DNA of 40,542 nt, taken from contig QKMY01000007.1 of assembly GCA_003242895.1 (NCBI GenBank), positions 1 through 40,542 on the forward strand, in the 5' to 3' direction. A program made the translations under genes and the position numbers. The notes beneath the pieces are model-generated. The model made no database searches. It had not been told where the DNA came from and saw nothing but the letters and a program-made list of their open reading frames with translations. This stretch comes from Candidatus Margulisiibacteriota bacterium. Its GTDB lineage: Bacteria; Margulisbacteria; Riflemargulisbacteria; GWF2-39-127. Below are positions 1-9,153 of this stretch, piece after piece (within the stretch, counting starts at the first letter, position 1; each line of letters begins with the position of its first letter).

Positions 1-1
1 A

Positions 2-352
2 AATGCGGGAGTTAAGTTGGTGTTAGCTGGGAAGGACACTCGAGGAGAAATATTTGGCGAGCTAAAAATTAAAATATCAGCAGGATGTGCTGACGCTATA
101 ACTGAGGGATTTATGTTGTTAGGTGGTAAATTAGATGTTCCAGAGCTGTTGGAAAAGCTAAAAGCTAAAATAGCAGCAGGGAAGTGGGAGGCAATAAATG
201 CGGGAGTTAAGTTAGTGTTAGATGGCAGGTTAGATGTCAAGAATATAGAGGAGGAGTTGAAAGCGCAAATACGAGCAGGCGATTGGCATTCAATACAGGT
301 GGGAAAAAACTTGGTGTTAGATGATAAGCTCACAATAACTGATGCGGGTATG
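2..352 (+). repeat. Tandem ~33-residue coding repeats
   Basis: At least three copies of a helix-rich unit are visible, with the pattern AIxxGxxLVLDGxLDVxxIEEELKAxIxAGxW. At DNA level the first 33 bases of the window recur at 196-228 with only a few changes. That is an offset of 195 bp, or 65 codons, equal to two units. This near-identity points to recent duplication of a two-unit block. The array continues beyond the left edge. Confidence 0.75.
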
Positions 353-3300
353 GCTACCAGTTTACTGAATAGAGCCAGTACGATGGAAGAATACACTCAA
401 TTGGTTGAGAAATTGGGATTTGAGGGAGTTCTGGATAAGGTATCATTCGAAGCAGCAGATAAGCTGTATGAAACGTCAGCGGCTGAGGTGCTGGAATCAG
501 CAGCGAAACAGCTGCATGCCCGGATAAAAATATCCGGCAACAAGCTCATAATCGATGATTATCATGAAATATTACTGGGAACAGAGATGGCGCATAAACT
601 GGCAGAGTCCTCTGACCCGGTTAAGGCTCTGCCGTTTGTGGTGACAGACCAGTCACTTGAACGGCTCAAAGCCATATCGGACCTGGACCAACTTGGGAAA
701 CCCGGACTGTTCGTGGGTAATAGCGGTGAAGGTAAGACCGCAGCCATTAAATGGTATTGTGAACTCACCGGCAGGGAAGAGCAGTACCGGAGAATAAACC
801 TGTCCCGGCAGACAGATAGTATGGACCTGATCGGAGGGGTCAAACCGGTACCGAGAGTAGATATGGATAAAGTAGCTGAGGGAGACGAGCCTTCGGTAAA
901 AATGTATTTTGAGTGGATAGACGGGATACTGGTAGACGCAGCGAAGAAAGGCCATATCCTGGTGCTGGATGAACTTAATCTGGCACCGGCAGCGGTGCTT
1001 GGCAGACTCAACCAGTTGACGGATGATGAAGGCCGGCTGAACGTGTACGAGAGAGCCGGAGATAGTGAGATAGCGATCGGGGCAGGGTTCCGAATGTTTG
1101 GGACGATGAACTATCACAGCGATGCCGGGAGGAACAAACTGGATGATGCGATAATGAACCGGTTTGTAACGATAAATGTCCCTGATATGAGCGCAGAAGA
1201 TATCTCGGCGGTAGTACAGGGCAGATATGAGCTGCCTGGTGATATGGCAATCAATCTGGGTAAGTTCCAGTACAAGCTGGGAGAGCTGGCACGTGCCCGG
1301 GAGTTGGGTCAGGACAACCGGGAAGCGTATGCGTTTACAATCCGGGATGCACTGAGATGTGCCGGAAGGTATGAGGAATATGTGAGTAGCGGAGCTAGTG
1401 AGAATGACTCGATGGGACTTGCCTTGCAGGAAGCGTACGCTGATGGGTTAAAGAGCGAAACCGACCGGAAGCAGTTCTGGGAACAGGTGAGAGCGCAGTT
1501 CGGGAAGGGAATCGAGAAACCGGAAGAAGGTATAGTGACCGAAGCCGGGCTAAGAGAACTGATAGCCGGGCATCCCGGGATACAGGGAGATGGCAGGAAC
1601 ATCCCAGGCGAGTGGGCAGCGCTGGAGGGCGTGCCGACAACGTGTAAATACGGGAAGAAGATACTTGATTCGCTGATAAGAAGCGAGGCAGTGATGCTGG
1701 AAGGACTGACCGCGGCAGCTAAGAGCAGTATTGTAGGGTATCTGGCAAGGCTGAGCGGAAATAAACTGGATAGGTTTACGATAAATGAGAATTTGGATGT
1801 GGATGATCTGATAGGTACATACCGGCATATGGAAGATGGGAGTGTGAGGTTTGTCGAGGGGATATTGCTACAGGCTATGCTAAAAGGCGAATGGTTATTT
1901 CTGGATGAAGTAAATCTGGGCAAACCTGAGATACTGGACCGGATATTTTCGCTGCTGGATGATGACCGGAATATTGTGGTCACGGAGAATGGGCAGCGCA
2001 GAGTGTTGGTACCGCATGATAAGTTCCGGTTGATAGTAGCGATGAACCCTGCGAGTTATGCAGGACGCAAGAAGCTCTCACCGGCATTTATCAACCGGTA
2101 CCGCCGTATCTGGGTAGAGGATGATATGCCGGATGAAGAAGTCAGGACTATTATAAGAAAAGAGTTGGGAGTTGTTAATTCTGCCGGACATAAGATAGAT
2201 ATTATTCCACTAAATATTACGGCAACAGAGTCTGTGCAAGGTGAGATGAATGAGGTAGTTTCTCCGGGAAATGTTCCGTTACCAAAAAGTATTCGAAGAA
2301 CAAATATGGTTCAGCCGGAAAATACAATAAAAATGTCAGAGGTCGATTATGGGAAGATAAGCATGTTCCTATCAGATACCCAGATGGATAAGGCGCAGGC
2401 GGAAGCAGAGGTGGAAAGGCTAAAGCAGCTAAATTCAAAACTTGTATATCTGGCTAAACTATCTGGTCATAATACCGTTCAATTAGAGATAGGTGAACAG
2501 AATTGTCATTATCCTGAGCGAAATGTAATAGAACTTAATAAAGACGACTTTATTAAACATTCTGATGACGAATTACTGGGAATTATTTTTCACGAGGGCG
2601 GACATTCAGAGCTTACGAGATGTTTTGATATGGAGTTTTATGAGGATAAAATTAAACACTTACTCTTTAATGTCATAGAAGATGGCAGGGTTAATCTCAG
2701 GCAGATAGACAGGTTCGCAGGAGCAAAGGATTATCTGTCGAAAAGGCACGCAAGGATATATGCAGGACCGCAGACCCCAGGAGAAGTTGAAGCAGCGAAG
2801 TTCATGCCTTTATTTCAGCAGTTTAATAGTGAAGTATTGAATTGTTGGCTGGTATCCAAGGAAAATTGCAGTGCTATGTATGATGCGCCGGATTATGTCG
2901 ATAAACGTGTTTCTGATTGTATTTCTAAAGTATTACCTGCAATAAAAGAAGCGTGGGAAGCCCGCCCAACCGAATTTGAGCCTTCTGAAAAGGTAAAGAG
3001 GCAGTATGGTGCAAAAGAGCTGCAAATTATTAAAGAGAAAATCCTTGAAGAATATCTGAACCTGGTAAAGCAGGATAACGAAGATGCAATCGAGCAGTTT
3101 AAGAAAGACAACCTTGACGGCAAATACGGTAAGGGACAACCGTCATCTGGAAATCCACTGAGTATAACCCCGGAGGAATATGACAAGTTGCCTGATGATG
3201 TTAAGAAAGAATTAAATGATATGGCATCCGGGCAAGGACAGGACCTGGGCAAAGAAGCTCGGGATATTCTAAAAAGAATTGTAGACAACAAGATAGAAAA

Positions 3301-4258
3301 AATTGCAAAAAGCGAGTCTGGTAAATTAGAGGGTATGTTTGACAGGCCTGATAAGAGCTATATGGATAAGAAGATGGCTGACCTTGATAAGCTAAGTCAG
3401 GATAGTGAACCGGTTAGCAGCGCAGACAAAAAAATGACAGTTGAAGATATGCTCAAAAGTGCCCGGAACCGAAGAAAGATTACTGAAATAAATGATATAA
3501 ATAACCCATTCACGAAATATTTTCGCAGAGTGTCTTCACTGGCAAATGATATTCTGGGCAGACTGGAATCAGTTTTTGTAATGAATGATAGCCCCAGTTA
3601 TACGTTTCCTCATATGAGCGGGAGTAAGATATCGTCAAAGCATTTGTTGAGATATTACACTTCGCAGGGAACATTTTTAAAGATATTTAAAAAGAAAACA
3701 ATGCCGGAGAAGAGGGATTACAGGTTCGCATTTGTATTGGATGAGTCGGGAAGTATGGATGGACATAAGGAAAGCGTAATGGAGATGATGGCAATATTTA
3801 TGCATGTTCTGGGAGAGCTGGGAATAAAGTATTCCGTGGTTGGATTTTCTGATAGAGCAGTTGTACATAAAGAATTTGATGAAGAGCATGAAGATCTAAA
3901 GGCGAAGAACCGGTTTATAAGTGATGTGGAATCCTATTATTACAATGGGGGTGGCAGTAATGATAGTGAAGGGCTTGCTACTGGAATAGAGACAATAAGG
4001 ACAGTAGGGACAGCTGATGAAAACATCGTTATAGTGCTGACAGATGGCGAGGGAAATATTTCAGGCGGCAAATCTTTGGAACAATTGCAGAAAGAAGCAG
4101 CCAAAGAAGGCATAACGGTTATAGGTATAGGCATAGGAGAAGGAATACAGTCAGTAGAAAAACATTACAAACACTATGTTCAGGAACGCAATATAGATGC
4201 TTTGCCGGGATGTTTAGGCAGACTTCTGGAGAAATTAATCATAGATGGAATCAACTGA
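2..4258 (+). CDS. Midasin-like giant protein: helical repeats, two AAA domains, HEGGH zinc-site domain, VWA domain (5' partial)
   Basis: The frame is open from the window edge. The codons before the TTG at 17 read N-A-G-V-K and continue the repeat unit, so the true start lies upstream. Residues here are counted from codon 17. Residues 1-110 are ~33-residue repeats. A first AAA domain of the dynein/midasin type has Walker A GNSGEGKT (234-241), Walker B DE (318-319) and sensor TMN near 362. A second has a degenerate Walker A, GLTAAAKSS (563-571), with Ala for the last loop Gly, but intact Walker B DE (630-631) and sensor AMNP (675-678). A metallopeptidase-like domain follows (HEGGH 859-863, then VIEDGR at 886-891). 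The C-terminal VWA has the MIDAS start DESGS (1242-1246) and TDGEG, with GGGSND in place of the usual Thr. Such proteins are ATP-driven remodelling machines; the target here is unknown. The stop lies 15 bp from a convergent glycosyltransferase gene. Confidence 0.88.
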   Translation, partial: NAGVKLVLAGKDTRGEIFGELKIKISAGCADAITEGFMLLGGKLDVPELLEKLKAKIAAGKWEAINAGVKLVLDGRLDVKNIEEELKAQIRAGDWHSIQVGKNLVLDDKLTITDAGMATSLLNRASTMEEYTQLVEKLGFEGVLDKVSFEAADKLYETSAAEVLESAAKQLHARIKISGNKLIIDDYHEILLGTEMAHKLAESSDPVKALPFVVTDQSLERLKAISDLDQLGKPGLFVGNSGEGKTAAIKWYCELTGREEQYRRINLSRQTDSMDLIGGVKPVPRVDMDKVAEGDEPSVKMYFEWIDGILVDAAKKGHILVLDELNLAPAAVLGRLNQLTDDEGRLNVYERAGDSEIAIGAGFRMFGTMNYHSDAGRNKLDDAIMNRFVTINVPDMSAEDISAVVQGRYELPGDMAINLGKFQYKLGELARARELGQDNREAYAFTIRDALRCAGRYEEYVSSGASENDSMGLALQEAYADGLKSETDRKQFWEQVRAQFGKGIEKPEEGIVTEAGLRELIAGHPGIQGDGRNIPGEWAALEGVPTTCKYGKKILDSLIRSEAVMLEGLTAAAKSSIVGYLARLSGNKLDRFTINENLDVDDLIGTYRHMEDGSVRFVEGILLQAMLKGEWLFLDEVNLGKPEILDRIFSLLDDDRNIVVTENGQRRVLVPHDKFRLIVAMNPASYAGRKKLSPAFINRYRRIWVEDDMPDEEVRTIIRKELGVVNSAGHKIDIIPLNITATESVQGEMNEVVSPGNVPLPKSIRRTNMVQPENTIKMSEVDYGKISMFLSDTQMDKAQAEAEVERLKQLNSKLVYLAKLSGHNTVQLEIGEQNCHYPERNVIELNKDDFIKHSDDELLGIIFHEGGHSELTRCFDMEFYEDKIKHLLFNVIEDGRVNLRQIDRFAGAKDYLSKRHARIYAGPQTPGEVEAAKFMPLFQQFNSEVLNCWLVSKENCSAMYDAPDYVDKRVSDCISKVLPAIKEAWEARPTEFEPSEKVKRQYGAKELQIIKEKILEEYLNLVKQDNEDAIEQFKKDNLDGKYGKGQPSSGNPLSITPEEYDKLPDDVKKELNDMASGQGQDLGKEARDILKRIVDNKIEKIAKSESGKLEGMFDRPDKSYMDKKMADLDKLSQDSEPVSSADKKMTVEDMLKSARNRRKITEINDINNPFTKYFRRVSSLANDILGRLESVFVMNDSPSYTFPHMSGSKISSKHLLRYYTSQGTFLKIFKKKTMPEKRDYRFAFVLDESGSMDGHKESVMEMMAIFMHVLGELGIKYSVVGFSDRAVVHKEFDEEHEDLKAKNRFISDVESYYYNGGGSNDSEGLATGIETIRTVGTADENIVIVLTDGEGNISGGKSLEQLQKEAAKEGITVIGIGIGEGIQSVEKHYKHYVQERNIDALPGCLGRLLEKLIIDGIN

Positions 4259-4273
4259 TGTATAAGTGCTGCT

Positions 4274-5284
4274 TTAGATGATTCTTAGAAGCTTTTGGAC
4301 ACGATTATCAAAAGTATGATGCTGAAGAATATGTGCGGCGCTCCTTTGAACGATATCGCTTCGGAGTGTTTCATGTTTCAGGTAGAATAAGGTTTTATGC
4401 CATAAATCATCTAATGTTTTGAAAGACACTATGTCCTGTTTGTGGAAGAGCTCTTCAATGCATGGAGCGTATTCCACAATCTGAAACCCCCCGGCAACAG
4501 GGATATCAAAAGTTCGCTGAGTAACAGAATCTATATTCTGGATATGGTTGATATTAAGATTTATTTTGGAATTATAATAAATGTAAGCACACTCTTGCGG
4601 GGTGAGTATTCTATCAATACATCTACCTCGTAGTCCAGTAAAATATGTATATGTGTTTTTCCAGTTTCTGTCCCCGTAGACTACTACGCCATGATCTGCG
4701 ACCGTGTTTATTGCGCTCGCTCTTTTGAGCCCGGTTTTCGAATGACCGCCATAGGAATGTCCGATAAACGAGATATTGCCAAATCTGAGCCTGGAATTCT
4801 TTGTCTGTATAAACAGCTCAGGATCTGTGCAGTTGGGCAAATAGGTCACATTATTGTTGTACTTGAGGATGTCATCCCTAATTGCTCTGTCATGTGTGAT
4901 GATCTGATCTGGCAGGTCCAGGCTATCTTTAACTTCGGGAAAATGAAAGGGGTTATCAACATACCAGGCGATGATAGGGATTCGAAGTTTTTCTTTGACG
5001 GACTGAAAACATGACCTTCTCAGGTTTTGCCCGCCAAAAACCAGTAAAAAGTCCGGTTGGAAACTTGTGATATCTTGTAATATAAATTCTTCCAGTGATG
5101 CCAGGAAAACATCCTGCCTCTTTTTAAACCTTTTATTAAACATTGCGTAATAGTAATAACCAAACCGGTGCTTTAGCTCTGATTTGCAAACGAATTTAAC
5201 TGTGCAACCGGCTTTTTTTAAGGCTTTGGCCACTCCTATTTCAAAATGGTTATACCAGTATACCCCATAGAGATAAATTTTCAT
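4274..5284 (-). CDS. CgeB-type glycosyltransferase (DUF3880-like N domain, GT1-like C domain)
   Basis: A 336-residue cytosolic protein. It begins with a Rossmann-type strand (MKIYLYGVYWYNHFEIG), has FLLVFGGQNLRR around 80-90 and the metal- or sugar-site-like WYVDNPFHFPE. The C-terminal half has the GT1-type donor-binding pattern with a P-VAGGFQIVE stretch, as in CgeB and spore-coat-type glycosyltransferases. The family transfers sugars from nucleotide donors; the acceptor cannot be told. Its ATG overlaps the end of the upstream GT2 gene by 35 bp and has no good ribosome site of its own, so it is probably translated by coupling. Together the two form a minus-strand pair for surface glycan assembly. 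Confidence 0.8.
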   Translation of the reverse strand: MKIYLYGVYWYNHFEIGVAKALKKAGCTVKFVCKSELKHRFGYYYYAMFNKRFKKRQDVFLASLEEFILQDITSFQPDFLLVFGGQNLRRSCFQSVKEKLRIPIIAWYVDNPFHFPEVKDSLDLPDQIITHDRAIRDDILKYNNNVTYLPNCTDPELFIQTKNSRLRFGNISFIGHSYGGHSKTGLKRASAINTVADHGVVVYGDRNWKNTYTYFTGLRGRCIDRILTPQECAYIYYNSKINLNINHIQNIDSVTQRTFDIPVAGGFQIVEYAPCIEELFHKQDIVSFKTLDDLWHKTLFYLKHETLRSDIVQRSAAHILQHHTFDNRVQKLLRII

Positions 5285-6230
5285 GTTTTTTTTGAGTTAT
5301 AAGTTCGCTGGCAGCTTGCGATAAGCTCAAACGGTACACGTGAGTACGAAGGATAATGAGCCTGAGCTGGTGAAGCACCCAATATAATGGAGTGGCTGTC
5401 AGTCCCTGAACAGTATCAAACCGGAATAATTTTATTAAATATTGTCTATTACGCTTTTTGATGTAATGTTGCAATGCTTTTTTAAAATATCTGCGGTAAG
5501 CCGTTAGAATATGGTTGCGAAGATACCTGTCATTCTGGTGTCTTTTGAAGAGCTCTGTCATAACTTGCAAGTTGGCCAGATTGATCTCAAAAGACCCGTT
5601 ATTAACGGAGTTATCCGCATGCAAATGATAAACGGCTAAAGGCTGATTGATAAAGGATACATTATCTTTGCGCATAATTTTCATGATAAAATCATAATCT
5701 TCACAAAAATCCAGCTCCTCATTAAAATAACAATTTATGACGGCTTCCTTCCTGAACATTATGCACATTATTGGAATCATATGACTGTAGATCTGTCTGA
5801 CAAAAATATTATCATCTTTAAATTCATCATTTATGTATTGTTGAAAAGAACCGGTTTTTTCCTTATAACAGTTACAAAAGGCTAATTTTAAGGCCTTATT
5901 GCTTTCCATAACGGTGACTAGCTCCTGATAATAATTATTTAATAATTCATCATCATCATCAAGAAAAGTTACATAATCCCCGGTTGTTCTATTCAAGCCG
6001 GCATTACGTGCCGCGGAGCGTCCTTTATTATCCTGAAATATATAGTGAATAATACCTTTATCAATATAATCACTGAGGACTTGGCTCGCCGGTGGGCTAG
6101 ACCCGTCATCAACCACGATTATCTCCGTATTGTAATAGTTCTGATCAATAATACTGTCTACTGCCAGTTTAATGAAGGCAGGCCTATTGCAGGTTGCGAT
6201 GATAGTTGTGATTTTTGGGAAAATAGCCAT
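5250..6230 (-). CDS. Family 2 glycosyltransferase (GT-A fold)
   Basis: 326 residues. The N terminus has the classic GT2 pattern: TTIIATCNRP, then IIVVDDGS, then the NKGRSAARNAG stretch and the nucleotide/metal site TFLDDDDE near residue 97. No transmembrane segment is evident, so it is probably a peripheral enzyme that adds one sugar to a lipid-linked glycan. It is the first gene of a minus-strand pair; its 3' end overlaps the next gene by 35 bp. The ATG follows AGGAG by only two bases, unusually close, yet no better in-frame start exists before the conserved first strand. It is divergent from the O-antigen ligase-like gene at 6326, with 95 bp between them for both promoters. Confidence 0.88.
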   Translation of the reverse strand: MAIFPKITTIIATCNRPAFIKLAVDSIIDQNYYNTEIIVVDDGSSPPASQVLSDYIDKGIIHYIFQDNKGRSAARNAGLNRTTGDYVTFLDDDDELLNNYYQELVTVMESNKALKLAFCNCYKEKTGSFQQYINDEFKDDNIFVRQIYSHMIPIMCIMFRKEAVINCYFNEELDFCEDYDFIMKIMRKDNVSFINQPLAVYHLHADNSVNNGSFEINLANLQVMTELFKRHQNDRYLRNHILTAYRRYFKKALQHYIKKRNRQYLIKLFRFDTVQGLTATPLYWVLHQLRLIILRTHVYRLSLSQAASELITQKKHENLSLWGILV

Positions 6231-6325
6231 TGCTCCTAAAATATTTTGCTATATATTTGTGGGGCACTATAGCACTATCGATTTTATTTTAAAAGTATCG
6301 TCTTTGTTTCCTAAAAGGAGCTATT

Positions 6326-7645
6326 TTGAAAAAGAAAATAACTATAACCGCTTTGCTGGTCCTAAGCCTGTTATTTGGAGCGCTTTATCATACGGATATA
6401 TTGCCAGTCAGGGATTGTAATGTAGTTTTTCTAATTCTGGCTGTAGCAGTAATTCAACTCCGCAAGCCGGAACTGGGAATATATTGTTCTATGATCGCTT
6501 TGCCCTTTGCTAACTTTCGAAATGTCTATGTGCTGACCCTTTTTACTTTTGCGGCATTCCTTCTCAAAGAAAAGCGTCTAAAAATATCCGGAATAGATTA
6601 TGGTGTGCTCTTATTTCTTTTTATTGTTTTGATAGCTTCGATAATTGCGTTTCCGTTGATTTCCAGCTTTAAAAGTTTCTATTATTATGTCAGCGCAGTG
6701 ATGATTATGTTCATTATCGCTAAAAGCTTTGATAAAACAAAGCTGAACATATTATTACTCTGCTTTCTGTTGTCTGCTACAGTAGTATCGCTTATAGGTA
6801 TATATCAATACTTTACACTTGAGATGTCACCGCAATTATGGTTATGGGCAGATCGCAGTACCAACGCGCACCTGAGAGTCAGAGTATATTCAACTCTTGA
6901 TAACCCAAATATTCTGGCTGAATATCTGGTTATCGCCTGCAGTATCGGTACCGGACTATTTTTGCAGTGCGGTACTGCGTGGAAAAAACGCATTGTTGCC
7001 GTAGCCACCTTGATAAATGTCATGTGCCTTCTCGCAACTTTTTCCAGAGGAGGCTGGCTTGGTTTAGCCCTGGCTTGTTTCATCATACTTTATTATGAAG
7101 AAAGGAAGTTGATTCCTGTCATATTGACGTTAGGGGCAATGCTCCTGGTTTTTTTGCCGGTTGAGGTAATGGAAAGGATCAAAAGCATAGCAAATATAAG
7201 CGATACTGCTAACGCTTACAGGTTCATTATCTGGTCTGCATCCCTGAGGATGTTCAAGGATAGTTGGCTTATCGGTACCGGATATGGCACGTTTAATCAG
7301 ATTTATCCAGGTTATTCAGCAACAACTGTTAACTTTGTCCATGCTCATAATGTGTTCCTTAACATTGCCGTGGAAACAGGTATCTGGGGTTTACTCATGT
7401 TTCTGTTCAATGTAGCGGTAACATGTAAAGCCGGGCTTGTAACAGCACGCAATGCGATTGATCAATATTATAGAAGGCTCTCGTATACCTCAACAGCTGC
7501 ATTGTCAGGACTGTTATTCCACGGGCTGGTTGACCATGTGCTTTATGATGCCCGGATAATATTTATGTTCTGGATGCTTATCGGGATAATATTTGCTGCC
7601 GGAAATGAAGATTATTCCGGGGACTCACTGGGTAATGATAGTTAA
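6326..7645 (+). CDS. O-antigen ligase / Wzy-type polymerase family membrane protein
   Basis: 439 residues with about ten or more hydrophobic segments spread along its length. The Wzy_C/WaaL signature is clear: FSRGGW at 239-244, then the NAYRFIIW stretch, GTGYGTFNQIYP, and HAHNVFLNIAVETG from 339. The long periplasmic loop with the HAHN motif is where ligases and polymerases act on undecaprenyl-linked glycan. The family either ligates O-antigen to lipid A core or polymerises repeat units, and sequence alone cannot separate these. The start is a TTG preceded by AAAAGGAG at five bases spacing; no ATG fits the first membrane segment. The next gene on the same strand is a membrane GT2, 71 bp downstream, so the two are probably co-transcribed. 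Confidence 0.85.
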   Translation: MKKKITITALLVLSLLFGALYHTDILPVRDCNVVFLILAVAVIQLRKPELGIYCSMIALPFANFRNVYVLTLFTFAAFLLKEKRLKISGIDYGVLLFLFIVLIASIIAFPLISSFKSFYYYVSAVMIMFIIAKSFDKTKLNILLLCFLLSATVVSLIGIYQYFTLEMSPQLWLWADRSTNAHLRVRVYSTLDNPNILAEYLVIACSIGTGLFLQCGTAWKKRIVAVATLINVMCLLATFSRGGWLGLALACFIILYYEERKLIPVILTLGAMLLVFLPVEVMERIKSIANISDTANAYRFIIWSASLRMFKDSWLIGTGYGTFNQIYPGYSATTVNFVHAHNVFLNIAVETGIWGLLMFLFNVAVTCKAGLVTARNAIDQYYRRLSYTSTAALSGLLFHGLVDHVLYDARIIFMFWMLIGIIFAAGNEDYSGDSLGNDS

Positions 7646-7716
7646 TCGGAGTTTACTTTTCCTTAAGAAAGTAATATACCTCGAACCAGGCAGGAACAAA
7701 AAAAGGTAGAAAAGCT

Positions 7717-8964
7717 ATGGAGCTCAAATATGTTGTTTCAGTTTTTTTAATAAGTCTGCAATACCTGCTTTTTTTCTTTTGGATATACTGGCTGTTTATC
7801 AGTCTTTTTGGTTTTGGCAAACCGCTTAAACAAAAAACATATGAACCTTACAATAGGTTTCTACTTCTTGTGCCCGCTCACAATGAGGAGCGAGTTATCG
7901 CACAATTGCTGGAAAACCTCAATAACCTGGACTATCCCAAAACGCTCTATCAAATATGCGTTATCGCTGATAATTGCAATGACACCACCGCTGATATAGC
8001 AAGAAAGTCAGGAGCTACTGTCATTGAACACACCTATATCCCGGGAGAACCAAAAGGAAAACCTCATGCTATCAAATATGCCGTAACCCACTACGGCGAG
8101 AGCTTGGCCCAATTCGATGCTGTAGCATTCTTTGACGCGGATAATCTCGTTACTCTTAATTATTTACGGGAAATGAATAATCACCTCTTAAACGGCGACA
8201 GATTGATACAGTGTTATCTTGATACTAAGAACCCCGATGACAACTGGATTACATTGTCTTATGCGACGAGCTATTATTATATGAACCGTTCCTGGCAATT
8301 GGCCAAATCCAAACTAGGGCTGGGTAACGCCATTGGCGGAACCGGTTTCTGTGTAGAGACAAAACTGCTTGTCAAAATAGGATGGACGGTACGTTCTCTG
8401 ACTGAAGACCTTGAATTTACCATGCAATGCTTATTGGAAGGGGTCCCGGCAAAATGGTGCCATACTGCCAGGGTTTTTGACGAAAAGCCGGAAAGTTTCC
8501 GGGCATCGGTTTCCCAACGCCTTCGATGGGTGCGAGGTCACTGGGATGTTAATTTCCGGTATACACATAAACTACTATGGAGGGCCATAAGTAAGTTGGA
8601 CTTCCTGTCTTTTGACGGCGCGGTCTACCTGGTTAATCCCGGTAAAATTATACTCAATACTGTAACTTCGGCGCTATTGTTGGCATCATTTTTCTTTAAA
8701 TCACATTGGTTTGGACTTGTTTTTCATTGGCATGTATGGCTGTTTATTCTGTTATTTCAGTTTGCTTATATTGGTTTTGCTATTTCCACAGATTCAGAAA
8801 AAAAAATAAATATTATAAAAAGTTATATGAGTATGGTTGTTTTTAACTTATCGTATATTCCTTTGTTTTTCTGGGCGCTTTTAACCTTCACGAACAAAAC
8901 CTGGAACCCGACAAAACACACTAAAAGTGTCGACTTCAAGACGATATCAATAAATGGTAAATAA
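7717..8964 (+). CDS. Processive-type membrane GT2 glycosyltransferase (IcaA/NodC-like)
   Basis: 415 residues. A membrane segment at 8-28 is followed by a cytosolic GT-A domain with PAHNEE (45-50), a DNCND site, FFDADN with D140 and D142, TEDLEF (229-234) and QRLRW (267-271). This D, DxD, TED, QxxRW set marks the processive or NodC/poly-GlcNAc/cellulose-synthase type. Three or four membrane segments lie in the last 120 residues. The enzyme probably builds a glycan chain and may help move it through the membrane; the sugar is not readable. It follows the O-antigen ligase-like gene and has the ribosome site AAGGTAG seven or so bases before ATG. Confidence 0.87.
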   Translation: MELKYVVSVFLISLQYLLFFFWIYWLFISLFGFGKPLKQKTYEPYNRFLLLVPAHNEERVIAQLLENLNNLDYPKTLYQICVIADNCNDTTADIARKSGATVIEHTYIPGEPKGKPHAIKYAVTHYGESLAQFDAVAFFDADNLVTLNYLREMNNHLLNGDRLIQCYLDTKNPDDNWITLSYATSYYYMNRSWQLAKSKLGLGNAIGGTGFCVETKLLVKIGWTVRSLTEDLEFTMQCLLEGVPAKWCHTARVFDEKPESFRASVSQRLRWVRGHWDVNFRYTHKLLWRAISKLDFLSFDGAVYLVNPGKIILNTVTSALLLASFFFKSHWFGLVFHWHVWLFILLFQFAYIGFAISTDSEKKINIIKSYMSMVVFNLSYIPLFFWALLTFTNKTWNPTKHTKSVDFKTISINGK

Positions 8965-9153
8965 CAAGGTGTTAGCCTGAATACTCTTGTGCCCTGCCGG
9001 TGCCTTTCTCCAGGAATATATTTGATTTCAAAAATCGATATATCTCTGAATATTCCTTCAAAGATTATTGCAGTTATGCACATAGATTATGTTTGTAATT
9101 AAAAATACCTGGGTAAAATTTTAAATAGATCAGTGAGATTCGGAGGAATCAGA
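8965..9153 (+). promoter_or_regulatory. Intergenic region with a possible weak promoter for the helical-repeat gene
   Basis: There is no gene here. TTGTAA at 9093-9098 and TAAAAT at 9114-9119 could be -35 and -10 elements, but the 15-bp spacer is short, so this is only a candidate. GGAGG at 9142-9147 is the ribosome site for the ATG at 9154. Confidence 0.3.

Noticed and set aside
17-19. TTG as start of the left-edge gene
   Set aside because: Codons upstream of it continue the repeat unit and the frame is open to the window edge, so the gene is 5' partial.
1309-1983. Long antisense frame under the giant AAA protein, rich in Ser and Pro
   Set aside because: It mirrors a GC-richer coding stretch on the other strand, has no ribosome site or family features, and the plus-strand frame has clear AAA motifs.
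9133-9153. GTG start seven codons before the chosen ATG of the helical-repeat gene
   Set aside because: The ribosome site GGAGG lies inside this stretch and fits the ATG; the protein then matches the N termini of two neighbours.
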